Made by a program: the position numbers and the translations under genes | Shown here: positions 1-7,774 of the stretch, in pieces | Numbering within the stretch: the stretch's first letter is position 1 | Layout of the letters: each line of letters opens with the position of its first letter | Notes under the pieces: model-generated | The model's database searches: none | Told to the model about the DNA's origin: nothing | The model's input: the letters and a program-made list of their open reading frames with translations, nothing else | Source of the DNA: Candidatus Kapaibacterium sp. | GTDB taxonomy: Bacteria > Bacteroidota > Ignavibacteria > Kapaibacteriales > Kapaibacteriaceae | Direction: 5' to 3' | Assembly: GCA_030830285.1 (NCBI GenBank) | Contig: JAURNF010000012.1 | Span: 1-35,976, forward strand | Length of the DNA stretch: 35,976 nt

Positions 1-1329
1 GAACTCTTGCACACGTTCGAGCGTGGTCGCTCCGATTCCGCGCGTTGGCTCGTTGATGATGCGAAGAATACTCTCTGTGTCGTTTGGGTTGACCAAGAGC
101 CGCAGATACGCAAGTACGTCCTTGACTTCCTTGCGCTTGTAGAAGCTTACTCCACTTACGATGTGGTATGGAGTGTTCGAGCGGCGCAGCGCATCTTCCA
201 ATGCCTGCGATTGCGCATTCGTCCGGTAGAGGATGGCAACGTCCTTGTGTGAATACCCGTACTTGGCCACACGTGCTGCAATCGCGCGTGCGATCATGTC
301 GGCCTCTTCCCGGTCGTCGCGACATGCCAGCACGGTGATCTTCTCACCTTCTGGGTTGTCGGTGAACAACGTCTTCTTCAACTGCGTCGTGTTGCGCTTG
401 ATCACACTGTCGGCGGCAGCAAGAATTGTCTTCGTCGATCGATAATTCTGCTCGAGTCGAACAACCGTCGCTTCGGGATAGTCGCGCTCGAAATCGAGAA
501 TGTTGCGGATATCAGCGCCACGCCAACGGTAAATGCTCTGCGCATCATCACCCACCACGCAGATGTTGCGGTACTTCTGCGCGAGCATGCGCACAACGTG
601 ATACTGCGCACGGTTGGTATCCTGATACTCGTCAACCATGAGATAGCGGAACCGATCCTGGAGCAACTCAAGAACATCGGGATGATGCTCGAGCAACTTG
701 ATGGTGTTCAAGAGCAAGTCATCGAAGTCCATCGCATTCGACTGCGTAAGACGCTTCTCGTATTCCTCAAAGATCTGTCCTGTCTGCTTCTCAGCAATTG
801 AGTCGGCATTGCGCGAGTATTCTTGCCACGAAATCATCGAGTTCTTCGCACCCGATATCCGCGAGCGCACGCCATTGGGAGGCAGCACTTGTTGCGACAC
901 GCCAAGCTGATTCATCACGGCCTTGATCGCCGCCGTTTGATCGTCGGTGTCGTAGATGGTAAACGATGAAGTGTACCCGATACGATCGGCATACTGCCGC
1001 AGAATACGCGCAAACATGGAGTGGAACGTGCCAGCCCAGATGCCGCGAGCTGTGCTTGAGCCAACGAGATGTGCAATCCGCTCCTTCATCTCTTGCGCAG
1101 CCTTATTGGTAAAGGTCAGCGCTAGGACGTGGTTCGGGTTAACACCGGAACGCAGCAGATAGGCAATGCGAAATGTGAGTACGCGCGTCTTTCCGCTACC
1201 AGCTCCGGCAATGATCAGTACCGGACCCTCTGTGGTGCGAACAGCTTGTGCTTGCGATGGATTGAGACCATTGAGGAGTTCACCTGCAGGTGACGAACCA
1301 TCACCCATCGGTGTAAGAGAAAGGGTCAT
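1..1329 (-). CDS. UvrD/PcrA-type DNA helicase, N-terminal part (cut by window edge)
   Basis: This is a superfamily 1 (UvrD/PcrA/Rep) 3'-5' DNA helicase for repair and replication restart. 443 codons are present and the frame runs off the left edge; full-length relatives have about 700-780 residues. Motifs visible after translating the complement: Q-motif-like LNPSQAQAV (about 22-30), Walker A GAGSGKT (42-48), motif Ib-like TFHSMFARIL, Walker B MVDEYQDTN (about 229-235), motif III GDDAQSIYRWRG and motif IV QNYRST. The last residues in the window, TTLERVQEF, lie in domain 2A. The ATG at 1329-1327 overlaps the TGA of the FmdB gene by 4 nt (ATGA), so it is translationally coupled as the distal gene of a trpS-fmdB-uvrD run. 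Whether it should be called uvrD or pcrA cannot be decided from this fragment. Confidence 0.93.
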   Translation of the reverse strand, partial: MTLSLTPMGDGSSPAGELLNGLNPSQAQAVRTTEGPVLIIAGAGSGKTRVLTFRIAYLLRSGVNPNHVLALTFTNKAAQEMKERIAHLVGSSTARGIWAGTFHSMFARILRQYADRIGYTSSFTIYDTDDQTAAIKAVMNQLGVSQQVLPPNGVRSRISGAKNSMISWQEYSRNADSIAEKQTGQIFEEYEKRLTQSNAMDFDDLLLNTIKLLEHHPDVLELLQDRFRYLMVDEYQDTNRAQYHVVRMLAQKYRNICVVGDDAQSIYRWRGADIRNILDFERDYPEATVVRLEQNYRSTKTILAAADSVIKRNTTQLKKTLFTDNPEGEKITVLACRDDREEADMIARAIAARVAKYGYSHKDVAILYRTNAQSQALEDALRRSNTPYHIVSGVSFYKRKEVKDVLAYLRLLVNPNDTESILRIINEPTRGIGATTLERVQEF

Positions 1330-1559
1330 TCGCCCTCTCCACCAGATCCCGACTTCTTCACGTAGTCGGTGAGGTAGAACCCGCCACCTTTGTAGAGCAC
1401 ACCACCACCACCACTAATGCGACGCTCCACAACGCCATGTCCGGGATCGGCTTGTGTACACACATCCAGCGGACACGTCGTGAGGGGCGCGTCCTTCATT
1501 GCTTGAAACACTTCAAAGGTTGCACCACACGTGGTGCATGCATAGTCATAGGTTGGCAT
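1326..1559 (-). CDS. FmdB-family small zinc-ribbon protein
   Basis: This 77-residue protein begins MPTYDYACTTCGATFEVFQ, the classic start of the FmdB zinc-ribbon family. One CxxC pair is at residues 8-11 and a second cysteine set is near residues 29-34 (CPLDVC). The middle contains ERRISGGGGVLYKGGGFYLTDY, matching the family's usual glycine-rich, GSGFY-like segment, and the C-terminus is a flexible Ser/Gly/Glu tail. FmdB proteins are thought to be regulators or metal-binding accessory proteins, but their true role is unknown. The gene lies 14 nt downstream of trpS and overlaps the helicase start by 4 nt, so all three are probably co-transcribed. I place no functional weight on the link to either neighbour. 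Confidence 0.85.
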   Translation of the reverse strand: MPTYDYACTTCGATFEVFQAMKDAPLTTCPLDVCTQADPGHGVVERRISGGGGVLYKGGGFYLTDYVKKSGSGGEGE

Positions 1560-1573
1560 CGTCGAGCGATTCC

Positions 1574-2584
1574 TTACAATTCAACGAATCCGGTTTTCTT
1601 GTACACCTTGCGCAGTGTTTTGCGCGCGCGATCACGCGCATGCTCGCCACCGCGACGAAGTGTTGCCTTGAGCGTGTCCTCGTCTGCACGGATGGCCTCG
1701 TAGCGCGAACGAACAGGAGCAATAAACGAAACGATTGCCTCGCCAACTGCCTCCTTGAACTCCGCATACCCAAGCCCGGCAAACTCCTGTTCGATCTCAG
1801 CGATCGACGCACCGGTTGTGATATGATACAACGTCATCAAGTTTGCAACGCCTGCGCGTCGCTCAGCATCAAAACGAATGTCAGTGCCGCTATCGGTTAC
1901 CGCACGCTTGATCTTCGCACGAATCTCCGCATCTGAATCTGTCAGGAAGATGGTTGCCTTTTCGTTGACATCCGACTTCGACATTTTCTTCTCGGGCTCC
2001 TGGAGCGACATGATCTTGGCACCAACCTTTGGGATGTAGGGCTCAGGCACCGTAAACGTCGGCGAATAATGGAAGTTGAACCGCTCGGCTAGATTGCGCG
2101 TGAGTTCAAGGTGCTGACGTTGATCTTCACCCACTGGTACGAGATCGGCATTGTACAGAAGGATGTCTGCCGCCATCAACACGGGGTACGTGAACAATCC
2201 CACATTCACGTTGTCAGCATGCTGCGCGCTCTTGTCCTTGAACTGCGTCATGCGCGAAACTTCTCCGAATCCCGCGAGACACTCCAGCACCCACGCAAGT
2301 TGGGTGTGCTCGGGCACTGATGACTGCACGAAGAGCGTCGAAACCTCTGGATCAATCCCTGCTGCCATGTACATCGCAGCTACGTCAAGCGTGCGCTTGC
2401 GCAGCTTGGCTGGTTCTTGACGCACAGTGATTGCATGTTGATCAACAACACAGAACAACGAATCGTACTGATGCTGCAGCTCCACCCAATTGCGGAGCGC
2501 CCCACAGTACTGTCCGATGGTGAGGTTGTTTGTCGGCTGCATGCCCGACAGGATAATCTTGCGAGGTTGTGCGGTAGGTTCCAT
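1574..2584 (-). CDS. trpS: Tryptophanyl-tRNA synthetase
   Basis: This class I aminoacyl-tRNA synthetase charges tRNA-Trp. The 336-residue length matches bacterial TrpRS. The HIGH-equivalent is TIGQY (22-26), preceded by SGMQPT. Other family segments are VDQHAIT, the tryptophan-pocket region MAADILLYNADLVPVGEDQ and the KMSKS loop KKMSKSDVN near residue 195. The frame stays open upstream for 39 more codons, but that stretch looks non-coding and overlaps the divergent gene. The ATG at 2584 is chosen because the next residues, MEPTAQPRKIILSG, enter the family alignment directly and because a -7 box (TATTTTTG, 2600-2593) lies 8 nt before it. It is the first gene of a run with fmdB and uvrD. Confidence 0.96.
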   Translation of the reverse strand: MEPTAQPRKIILSGMQPTNNLTIGQYCGALRNWVELQHQYDSLFCVVDQHAITVRQEPAKLRKRTLDVAAMYMAAGIDPEVSTLFVQSSVPEHTQLAWVLECLAGFGEVSRMTQFKDKSAQHADNVNVGLFTYPVLMAADILLYNADLVPVGEDQRQHLELTRNLAERFNFHYSPTFTVPEPYIPKVGAKIMSLQEPEKKMSKSDVNEKATIFLTDSDAEIRAKIKRAVTDSGTDIRFDAERRAGVANLMTLYHITTGASIAEIEQEFAGLGYAEFKEAVGEAIVSFIAPVRSRYEAIRADEDTLKATLRRGGEHARDRARKTLRKVYKKTGFVEL

Positions 2585-2592
2585 ACGTGAAG

Positions 2593-2600
2593 CAAAAATA
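2593..2600 (-). promoter_or_regulatory. Bacteroidetes-type -7 box for trpS
   Basis: On the minus strand the sequence reads TATTTTTG, a full match to the TAnnTTTG consensus. It ends 8 nt before the trpS ATG, so the predicted transcript has almost no leader. It faces the divergent -7 box at 2623-2630, with only 22 bp between them. Confidence 0.65.
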
Positions 2601-2622
2601 CCGAGTGCATGTCGGAATGACG

Positions 2623-2630
2623 CATTTTTG
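2623..2630 (+). promoter_or_regulatory. Probable -7 box for the exported protein at 2635
   Basis: The sequence CATTTTTG differs from TAnnTTTG only in its first base. It stands 4 nt before the ATG at 2635, the same geometry as the better boxes in this window. This supports the start that gives a clean signal peptide. Confidence 0.5.
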
Positions 2631-2634
2631 CAGC

Positions 2635-3195
2635 ATGATGTTGATACTTCGTTCCATCCTGCTCTTGGCCACAGCCGCAGCATTCGCTTCGCAGGCAGCA
2701 ATTGCCCAGGATGAACTTGACGGTACTGGTGGTCAGACCACCTCGTTCACAACAATCTCGATCATGCGGACGTGGACTCCTCAAGAGCGGGATTTCCCGA
2801 ATGGCGGGTTCAATTTGATGTCGTCGTTTGCTACTGATGACGATCGTCGTTGGTGGTTCGGCGTTGGGTTTCGTGCCATGGGCGTGTGGGAACGTGACGT
2901 CCTGGCGCTCACACTTGGTCCAACGTGGTGGTTCGCTGGCGACCAGAAGCTCGGTGCATTTGCATTTGCCCAAGCTGGACTTGGCATGGGCTCGACACGC
3001 GGCATCACGGGGTTCGATGTGTTTTCCGATCCGACACTGACGTTTGGTCTTGCCTCGGTTATCGGCGTTGCCGGCACGTGGCAAGTAGGACGCTGGGTAA
3101 ACCTACATGGTATGATTATTGGTTCGCATTACTCCAACGAGGGCGGACGCACGCCGTATGGCGTGTTGGTCGGACTTACCTTCGGCGGACGGTGA
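2635..3195 (+). CDS. Small exported protein, probable outer-membrane beta-barrel
   Basis: I do not recognise a named family. The start at 2635 gives a 186-residue protein with a textbook Sec signal peptide (hydrophobic LILRSILLLATAAA, cleavage near AIAQ/D). An upstream in-frame start at 2587 would add 16 residues in front of the signal peptide and is not preferred. The mature part has alternating aromatic and glycine-rich stretches (WWFGVGFRAMGVW, LGPTWWFAGD, GAFAFAQAGLGMG, GVLVGLTFGGR), typical of small transmembrane beta-barrels. It ends in a short strand-like segment, although the last residue is Arg rather than aromatic. It is divergent from trpS and 34 nt upstream of rpe, so it may share a transcript with rpe. 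Confidence 0.72.
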   Translation: MMLILRSILLLATAAAFASQAAIAQDELDGTGGQTTSFTTISIMRTWTPQERDFPNGGFNLMSSFATDDDRRWWFGVGFRAMGVWERDVLALTLGPTWWFAGDQKLGAFAFAQAGLGMGSTRGITGFDVFSDPTLTFGLASVIGVAGTWQVGRWVNLHGMIIGSHYSNEGGRTPYGVLVGLTFGGR

Positions 3196-3229
3196 TGAAT
3201 CTCTTCAACTTGCTTCTTCACGGTGCATC

Positions 3230-3886
3230 ATGATTCAACTGGCTCCTTCACTGCTCTCCTGCGACCTTCTCCACATGGGCGATGCAATTCGCGCATGCGA
3301 GGCAGGGGGCGCCGATCTGCTGCATTACGATGTGATGGACGGACACTTCGTGCCACCAATCACATATGGTCCAGACTTCGTACGTGCGATCAAACGCACA
3401 AGCAAGCTCCCTGTTGATGTACACTTGATGGTGACAAATCCGGATCACCAGGTCGAGCAGTTCGCCGAAGCTGGGGCCGACTGGATCAGCGTTCATGCAG
3501 AAGCAACGATCCATGCACACCGCACGCTTCAGCGAATCAAGGCACTTGGCAAGCGAGCTGGCTTTGTCCTTAACCCAGCCACACCTCTTGAATACGCCTT
3601 CGAAGCCGCTGGCGAAGCCGATTTCATCTTGTTGATGAGTGTTAACCCAGGGTATGGCGGACAGAAGTTCATCGAGTCATTCCTTCCCCGCTGCGAGCGC
3701 CTTCGCTCGTGGCTCGATACTCGTGGGTGCTCCCACGTGGAGATCGAAGTTGATGGTGGCATCAAGATCGACAATGCACGTCGTGCTGCAGATGCCGGTG
3801 CTTCGATTCTGATTTCGGGAAGCGGTGTGTTCTCAGGTTCCGTCGTTGACAATCTCAAGGCTATGCGCGAAGCTGTCGCTCGTTAA
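3230..3886 (+). CDS. rpe: Ribulose-phosphate 3-epimerase
   Basis: Rpe interconverts ribulose 5-phosphate and xylulose 5-phosphate in the pentose phosphate pathway. The 218-residue length is normal for this TIM barrel. Family segments in order are APSLLSCD (4-11), the metal and catalytic segment HYDVMDGHFVPP, the second metal segment DVHLMV, SVHAEA, the phosphate-binding loop VNPGYGGQKF and the C-terminal VDGGIK with ISGSGVF. The open frame continues upstream to 3119, but those 37 codons overlap the previous gene in another frame. The ATG at 3230 matches the family N-terminus. Its stop codon TAA shares the self-complementary TTAA at 3883-3886 with the stop of the convergent DUF2520 gene. Confidence 0.96.
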   Translation: MIQLAPSLLSCDLLHMGDAIRACEAGGADLLHYDVMDGHFVPPITYGPDFVRAIKRTSKLPVDVHLMVTNPDHQVEQFAEAGADWISVHAEATIHAHRTLQRIKALGKRAGFVLNPATPLEYAFEAAGEADFILLMSVNPGYGGQKFIESFLPRCERLRSWLDTRGCSHVEIEVDGGIKIDNARRAADAGASILISGSGVFSGSVVDNLKAMREAVAR

Positions 3887-4698
3887 CCTCCGAGCACACT
3901 CTCCATTTCGGCACGCGTGGCAGCATCCCAATTTGCTCCCACAACGTCGAGCAATGCTCGCGAGAGATGGCAATACAACTGTCGGTCGGACGCAGGGATT
4001 GATTCTAACTGACGTCGCACAGCGTCGATGTCACCTCGCATCAGCGGACCGGTGATAGCAAACGCCGTGTTGTCGGCAATGGCAGTCGAAGCGTTCTGCA
4101 ATGTCCGCTGCATGATCGGCACAAGGAAGACATCAGCAGGGATGTCGGCCGAAGCAGCAAGACGTCGCGCAAGCTCGTATGCCGCATAGGTAAAGTTCGA
4201 TGCTGCAACTGCTGCTGCGTGATAGCGTCGTTTACGCTCATGCGTCATGTCTGTGAAGCGCCACGGAACACCGCCAAGCGACGCAATCAGGTCTCGCACA
4301 CTTCCCCACGCTGCATCATCTGCCTCAACGCCCCACCCAATGCCGTCGAGCGCCGTTGGATCGCTCGAGCCAAATGTCTGGAACGGATGTGCGGCTGCGC
4401 ATCGCGCACCACATGCGCGCAAGGGTGCCAACGCCTCGACACCGAGTGATCCATTCACGTGCATCACTACAACGTCATGCAATGCACTTGCCTTTGCGCG
4501 AGCAATCTCGGCGACAACGTCAGGCAACACATCATCCTTTGTTGCAATCACCACAACATCACCCAACGGCGTGGCATGCTCACACCATCCTGGAAACGAG
4601 GCACGATCGATAGCAACAACGCTGTGTACAACCGCAATGGCGCGCTGCTCAAGTGCACCACCTACGCGACCACGTCCGATGATGGTAATGGAGTGCAT
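3883..4698 (-). CDS. Rossmann-fold and DUF2520 domain protein
   Basis: The 271 residues contain an N-terminal NAD(P)-binding Rossmann fold: ITIIGRGRVGGAL (4-16, glycine-rich loop), then VVVIATKDD and the HVNGS segment. A helical C-terminal DUF2520 domain follows, with AAHPFQTFG, ERKRRYHAAAVAASNFTYA and a GPLMRGD segment. The arrangement resembles ketopantoate or pyrroline-carboxylate reductases and F420-dependent oxidoreductases. The substrate is unknown. The gene is common in Bacteroidota and Chlorobi. It is translationally coupled to cysS: the cysS stop and this start share one base in TAATG. It converges with rpe. Confidence 0.88.
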   Translation of the reverse strand: MHSITIIGRGRVGGALEQRAIAVVHSVVAIDRASFPGWCEHATPLGDVVVIATKDDVLPDVVAEIARAKASALHDVVVMHVNGSLGVEALAPLRACGARCAAAHPFQTFGSSDPTALDGIGWGVEADDAAWGSVRDLIASLGGVPWRFTDMTHERKRRYHAAAVAASNFTYAAYELARRLAASADIPADVFLVPIMQRTLQNASTAIADNTAFAITGPLMRGDIDAVRRQLESIPASDRQLYCHLSRALLDVVGANWDAATRAEMESVLGG

Positions 4699-6158
4699 TA
4701 CTTCGCAGACTCAAGTGTGTAGCCATCCTTGCCGTCTTTCATCGTCCATCCGCTGGCACTCAGCATGTCACGCAGACGATCACTCTCTGACCAGTTCTTT
4801 GCTGCTCGTGCAGCCCAGCGTTCTTCTGCGAGCGCACGTATGTCATCAGGCACAACAAGTGTTGGACGTTCTTCAATTGCGATAACGGCGAACACCTCGT
4901 TGACAACACGCAATGCGTCCACAACCGATGCTGCATCTGCTGGGGTGAGTGCGCGCGCAGGGTGTTCGTTCATAAACACAAACAACGCAGCAAGTGCACG
5001 AGGTGTGTGCACGTCGTCAGCGAGCGCCTGACCAACAGTGTCGATCAGCTGCTGGCCAACCCCGTCTGATGCTGAAGCGTGCAACGAACCAGCTACATCG
5101 ACAACATCATACACATAGTCCTGCACCTTTGCACGCGCAGTGCGTGCGGCAGTTACTCCGTCGAACGTGAAGTTGAACACGGCCCGATAGTGTGCTTGCA
5201 GCATGGCAAAGCGCACGTCGATTGGTTCGATGCCGCGTGCGATCAGATCGCGCATCGTGTAGAAGTTGCCGAGTGACTTCGACATCTTCTTGCCTTCGAC
5301 TTCGAGGAACTCGTTGTGCATCCAGAAAGATGCTTGGTCATGCACATGATATCCAGCAGTGCACTGCGCGAGTTCATCCTCGTGATGCGGGAATCGCAAA
5401 TCGACGCCGCCCGTATGAATATCGAACGGCAGTCCGAGCAGGTTCTGCGACATCGCCGAACATTCGATGTGCCATCCCGGACGTCCAGGAACATTCTGTC
5501 CGTCGATCTCGAAGTCCCATGATGGTTCGCCGTCTTTGCGCCCCTTCCAGAGCACGAAGTCACTCACTGACTCACGATCGTACTCGTCAGCATCGATGCG
5601 AACACCTTCGCGGAAGTTCTGCGTATCGATCGCAAACAAGCGTCCGTATGTGTGGTTTGCGGAGTACGCCGCCACATTGAAGTACACCGAACCATCGCTC
5701 ACGTAGGCATAGCCTGCGGCGAGGATGTCGCGCGTGAGCTCCTGCATCTGTGTGATGTAGTCCGTCGCACGCGGATTCGTCATGCGATCAACTTCAATAC
5801 CAAAGGTCTGCAGGTCGGCGAGGAACTCGCGTGTGAAGAACGATGTGAAACGACGGAGATTCTCCATCGGATCTGACGTCTGTTCGCCCATTTCTGCGCG
5901 CCACCGGGTAGACCCAACCGAACTGTCGCGAATCGTTTTATCGTCGATGTCGGTCACGTTCATCACCCAACGGACTGGGTAGCCCCCTATCACGCGCAAG
6001 GTGCGCTGCAAGACATCCGGGAAGAGGAATGCACGCATGTTCCCGATATGCGCCACATCATACACGGTGGGTCCGCATGAATACATGCGTACTCCATCGT
6101 CGCGAAGCGGAGCAAAGGGATCAATCGACTTGGTGAGGGTGTTGTACAGACGAATCAT
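4698..6158 (-). CDS. cysS: Cysteinyl-tRNA synthetase
   Basis: This class I synthetase charges tRNA-Cys. It has 486 residues. Zinc ligands are visible as C28 in MYSCGPTVYD, the cysteine of HIECSAMS, and His/Glu in FPHHEDELAQ. The HIGH motif is HIGN, just after the first zinc cysteine, and the KMSKS loop is GKKMSKSLGN. A GTG 15 nt upstream (6173) is in frame, but it would place the -7 box TACTTTTG inside the coding sequence. The ATG at 6158 starts exactly 3 nt after that box and gives MIRLYNTLTK, the usual family N-terminus. The gene is followed by the DUF2520 gene with a one-base overlap. Confidence 0.96.
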   Translation of the reverse strand: MIRLYNTLTKSIDPFAPLRDDGVRMYSCGPTVYDVAHIGNMRAFLFPDVLQRTLRVIGGYPVRWVMNVTDIDDKTIRDSSVGSTRWRAEMGEQTSDPMENLRRFTSFFTREFLADLQTFGIEVDRMTNPRATDYITQMQELTRDILAAGYAYVSDGSVYFNVAAYSANHTYGRLFAIDTQNFREGVRIDADEYDRESVSDFVLWKGRKDGEPSWDFEIDGQNVPGRPGWHIECSAMSQNLLGLPFDIHTGGVDLRFPHHEDELAQCTAGYHVHDQASFWMHNEFLEVEGKKMSKSLGNFYTMRDLIARGIEPIDVRFAMLQAHYRAVFNFTFDGVTAARTARAKVQDYVYDVVDVAGSLHASASDGVGQQLIDTVGQALADDVHTPRALAALFVFMNEHPARALTPADAASVVDALRVVNEVFAVIAIEERPTLVVPDDIRALAEERWAARAAKNWSESDRLRDMLSASGWTMKDGKDGYTLESAK

Positions 6159-6161
6159 GTA

Positions 6162-6169
6162 CAAAAGTA
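6162..6169 (-). promoter_or_regulatory. -7 box for cysS
   Basis: On the minus strand the sequence reads TACTTTTG, a full TAnnTTTG match, only 3 nt (TAC) before the ATG at 6158. It lies in the 27-nt gap after hutI, so cysS can be transcribed independently of the asd-hutI run. A perfect 12-bp palindrome abuts it upstream. Confidence 0.65.
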
Positions 6170-6181
6170 CCACTGCAGTGG
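6170..6181. repeat. Perfect 12-bp palindrome between hutI and cysS
   Basis: CCACTGCAGTGG is fully self-complementary. It lies between the hutI stop and the cysS -7 box, directly touching the box. As RNA it could form only a tiny hairpin with no T-run, so a protein-binding site is at least as plausible as a terminator. No second copy was noticed in the window. Confidence 0.4.
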
Positions 6182-6185
6182 GCTA

Positions 6186-7424
6186 TCAGACTACTTCGTT
6201 GCCGCCAACAAACACGCTCCAGACGTGATTTACGCCATAATGATAGACGATGTCCTTGTACGACGGGACGTCGTACACGACGATGTCGGCCCACTTGCCT
6301 ACCTCGAGCGAACCAAGGTGTGCTGCAAGATTGAGGGCGCGTGCGCCATGCAACGTTGACGCGACGAGCGCCTCTTCGACACTCATGCGCATGTTTCTAC
6401 ATGCGAGCGAGAGCATCATCTGCATGTTCTCTGAGAAGCTCGAGCCAGGATTGCAATCGGTGGCAATACACACCACAGCTCCGGTATCAATCATCGTTCG
6501 AGCATCGGAGAACGGCAGTCCAAGCGTGTAGGCAGTGCCAGGCAGGAGTGTACACACAACGCCCGCATCACGCAATGCAGCAATCTCCGCAGCTGTGCTG
6601 TGTTCGAGATGATCAGCACTGATTGCACCAACACGCGCAGCCATCTGCGAAGCACCAACGAGTGCAATTTCATCGGCGTGGATCTTCGGACGAAGTCCGT
6701 GCGCGATTCCTGCACGCAGAATTCGCTCACCCTGCTCTGCGGTAAAGAAGCCTGCATCAACAAAGACGTCACAAAACGAAGCGATGCCCTGTTCGGCAAC
6801 GCGTGGGAGCATGTCGTTGATCACCAGATCAACGTAGCCTTCGGGATCGTGCTTCCATTCGGGAGGCACGGCGTGTGCACCAAGAAACGTACCGAGCACC
6901 CGCGCTTCGTGTCCGCGCTGCAACTCACCGACTGCTTCCAGCAGACGCAGCTCGCTGTTAGTATCGAGTCCGTAACCGCTCTTGATTTCCGCCGTTGTTG
7001 TGCCGTGATTCAGCGCCGATGTAAGCAATGCATCGCCAACATCGAGCAGTGATTCGACATCTGCTTCGCGCACAGCACGCATGGTGGTAAGGATGCCGCC
7101 GCCTTCAGCTGCTATCTCAGCATACGTTGCTCCAGCGAGACGTCGAGCAAACTCGTGCGAGCGAGAGCCCGCAAACACCATATGCGTGTGTGAGTCAACA
7201 AACCCTGGCAGCACTGTCTTGCCTGAGCAATCGATCACCTCTGTGTCATCTGTGATGTGCTGATCCACCTCGCTCGACGGACCAATCCAGCGGATCACAT
7301 CGTCGAAGATGATTGCACCATTATGAATCTCACCAATGTCACGCATCGCAGCACCGATTTTCTCGGTGGCTCCGTGCGCATTGATCGTGACGAGTGAATC
7401 AACGTTGACAAGTGCCGTACTCAT
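6186..7424 (-). CDS. hutI: Imidazolonepropionase
   Basis: HutI hydrolyses 4-imidazolone-5-propanoate to N-formimidoyl-L-glutamate, the third step of histidine breakdown. The 412-residue length is normal for this amidohydrolase-superfamily enzyme. Metal ligands are visible in VDSHTHMVFAGSR (HxH), KIHADE and ATDCNPGS. Signature stretches include RLAGATYAEIAAEGGGI and SADHLEHST. The ATG at 7424 overlaps the TGA of the upstream 122-codon gene by 4 nt. It is an orphan here: hutH, hutU and hutG are not in the window, and its operon partners are asd, manC and an unknown gene. Histidine use therefore depends on genes elsewhere, if it exists at all. Confidence 0.94.
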   Translation of the reverse strand: MSTALVNVDSLVTINAHGATEKIGAAMRDIGEIHNGAIIFDDVIRWIGPSSEVDQHITDDTEVIDCSGKTVLPGFVDSHTHMVFAGSRSHEFARRLAGATYAEIAAEGGGILTTMRAVREADVESLLDVGDALLTSALNHGTTTAEIKSGYGLDTNSELRLLEAVGELQRGHEARVLGTFLGAHAVPPEWKHDPEGYVDLVINDMLPRVAEQGIASFCDVFVDAGFFTAEQGERILRAGIAHGLRPKIHADEIALVGASQMAARVGAISADHLEHSTAAEIAALRDAGVVCTLLPGTAYTLGLPFSDARTMIDTGAVVCIATDCNPGSSFSENMQMMLSLACRNMRMSVEEALVASTLHGARALNLAAHLGSLEVGKWADIVVYDVPSYKDIVYHYGVNHVWSVFVGGNEVV

Positions 7425-7774
7425 GCTTGCAATTCCTCAGTATCGCCATGCGATTCATTACGCGCTGCGCGAGTGTGCTCGGCACGCGTGCGTGCCTTTG
7501 CGAGCTGTCGCTCCATGACAAGGTCTGCCAGCTGATCGGGCACATCCGGTGGGAGCGATGTAGCGAAGATCGACGAGACCAGCGGCTCTGGGACGTCGAT
7601 GCGATAGAGAATCGCCATCAGCTTTTCAGGGTTACGTGTGAGCAGTTCGATGATACGATTGAGCACCTGCTCGCGAATACGTTGATACGCATCTTGCTCA
7701 TCGATGTCGAGATCGAACGCACGAGCAATGATCGCAGACGCGCTACGCTGGATATCGTCCTCAGAGGATGTCAT
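7421..7774 (-). CDS. Conserved-looking small helical protein of unknown function
   Basis: The product has 117 residues from the ATG at 7774, or 122 from the in-frame ATG at 7789. It looks soluble and alpha-helical, with no signal peptide or membrane segment. The core reads RIREQVLNRIIELLTRN, then PEKLMAILYRIDVPEPLV, followed by a charged Arg/Ala/Glu tail. The middle segment resembles a short motif I associate with small uncharacterised Bacteroidota proteins, but I cannot name a domain. It overlaps the end of manC by 14 nt (29 nt with the longer start) and hutI by 4 nt, so it is clearly translated as part of the asd-manC-hutI run. I infer no function. Confidence 0.75.
   Translation of the reverse strand: MTSSEDDIQRSASAIIARAFDLDIDEQDAYQRIREQVLNRIIELLTRNPEKLMAILYRIDVPEPLVSSIFATSLPPDVPDQLADLVMERQLAKARTRAEHTRAARNESHGDTEELQA

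Noticed and set aside
2380..3084. 234-codon minus-strand open frame overlapping trpS and the exported protein
   Set aside because: It runs through the divergent promoter region and out of frame inside trpS, with no family features.
4247..4885. 212-codon plus-strand open frame across the DUF2520/cysS junction
   Set aside because: It is antisense to two well-supported genes. The product is Ser/Thr/His/Arg-rich and without recognisable domains.
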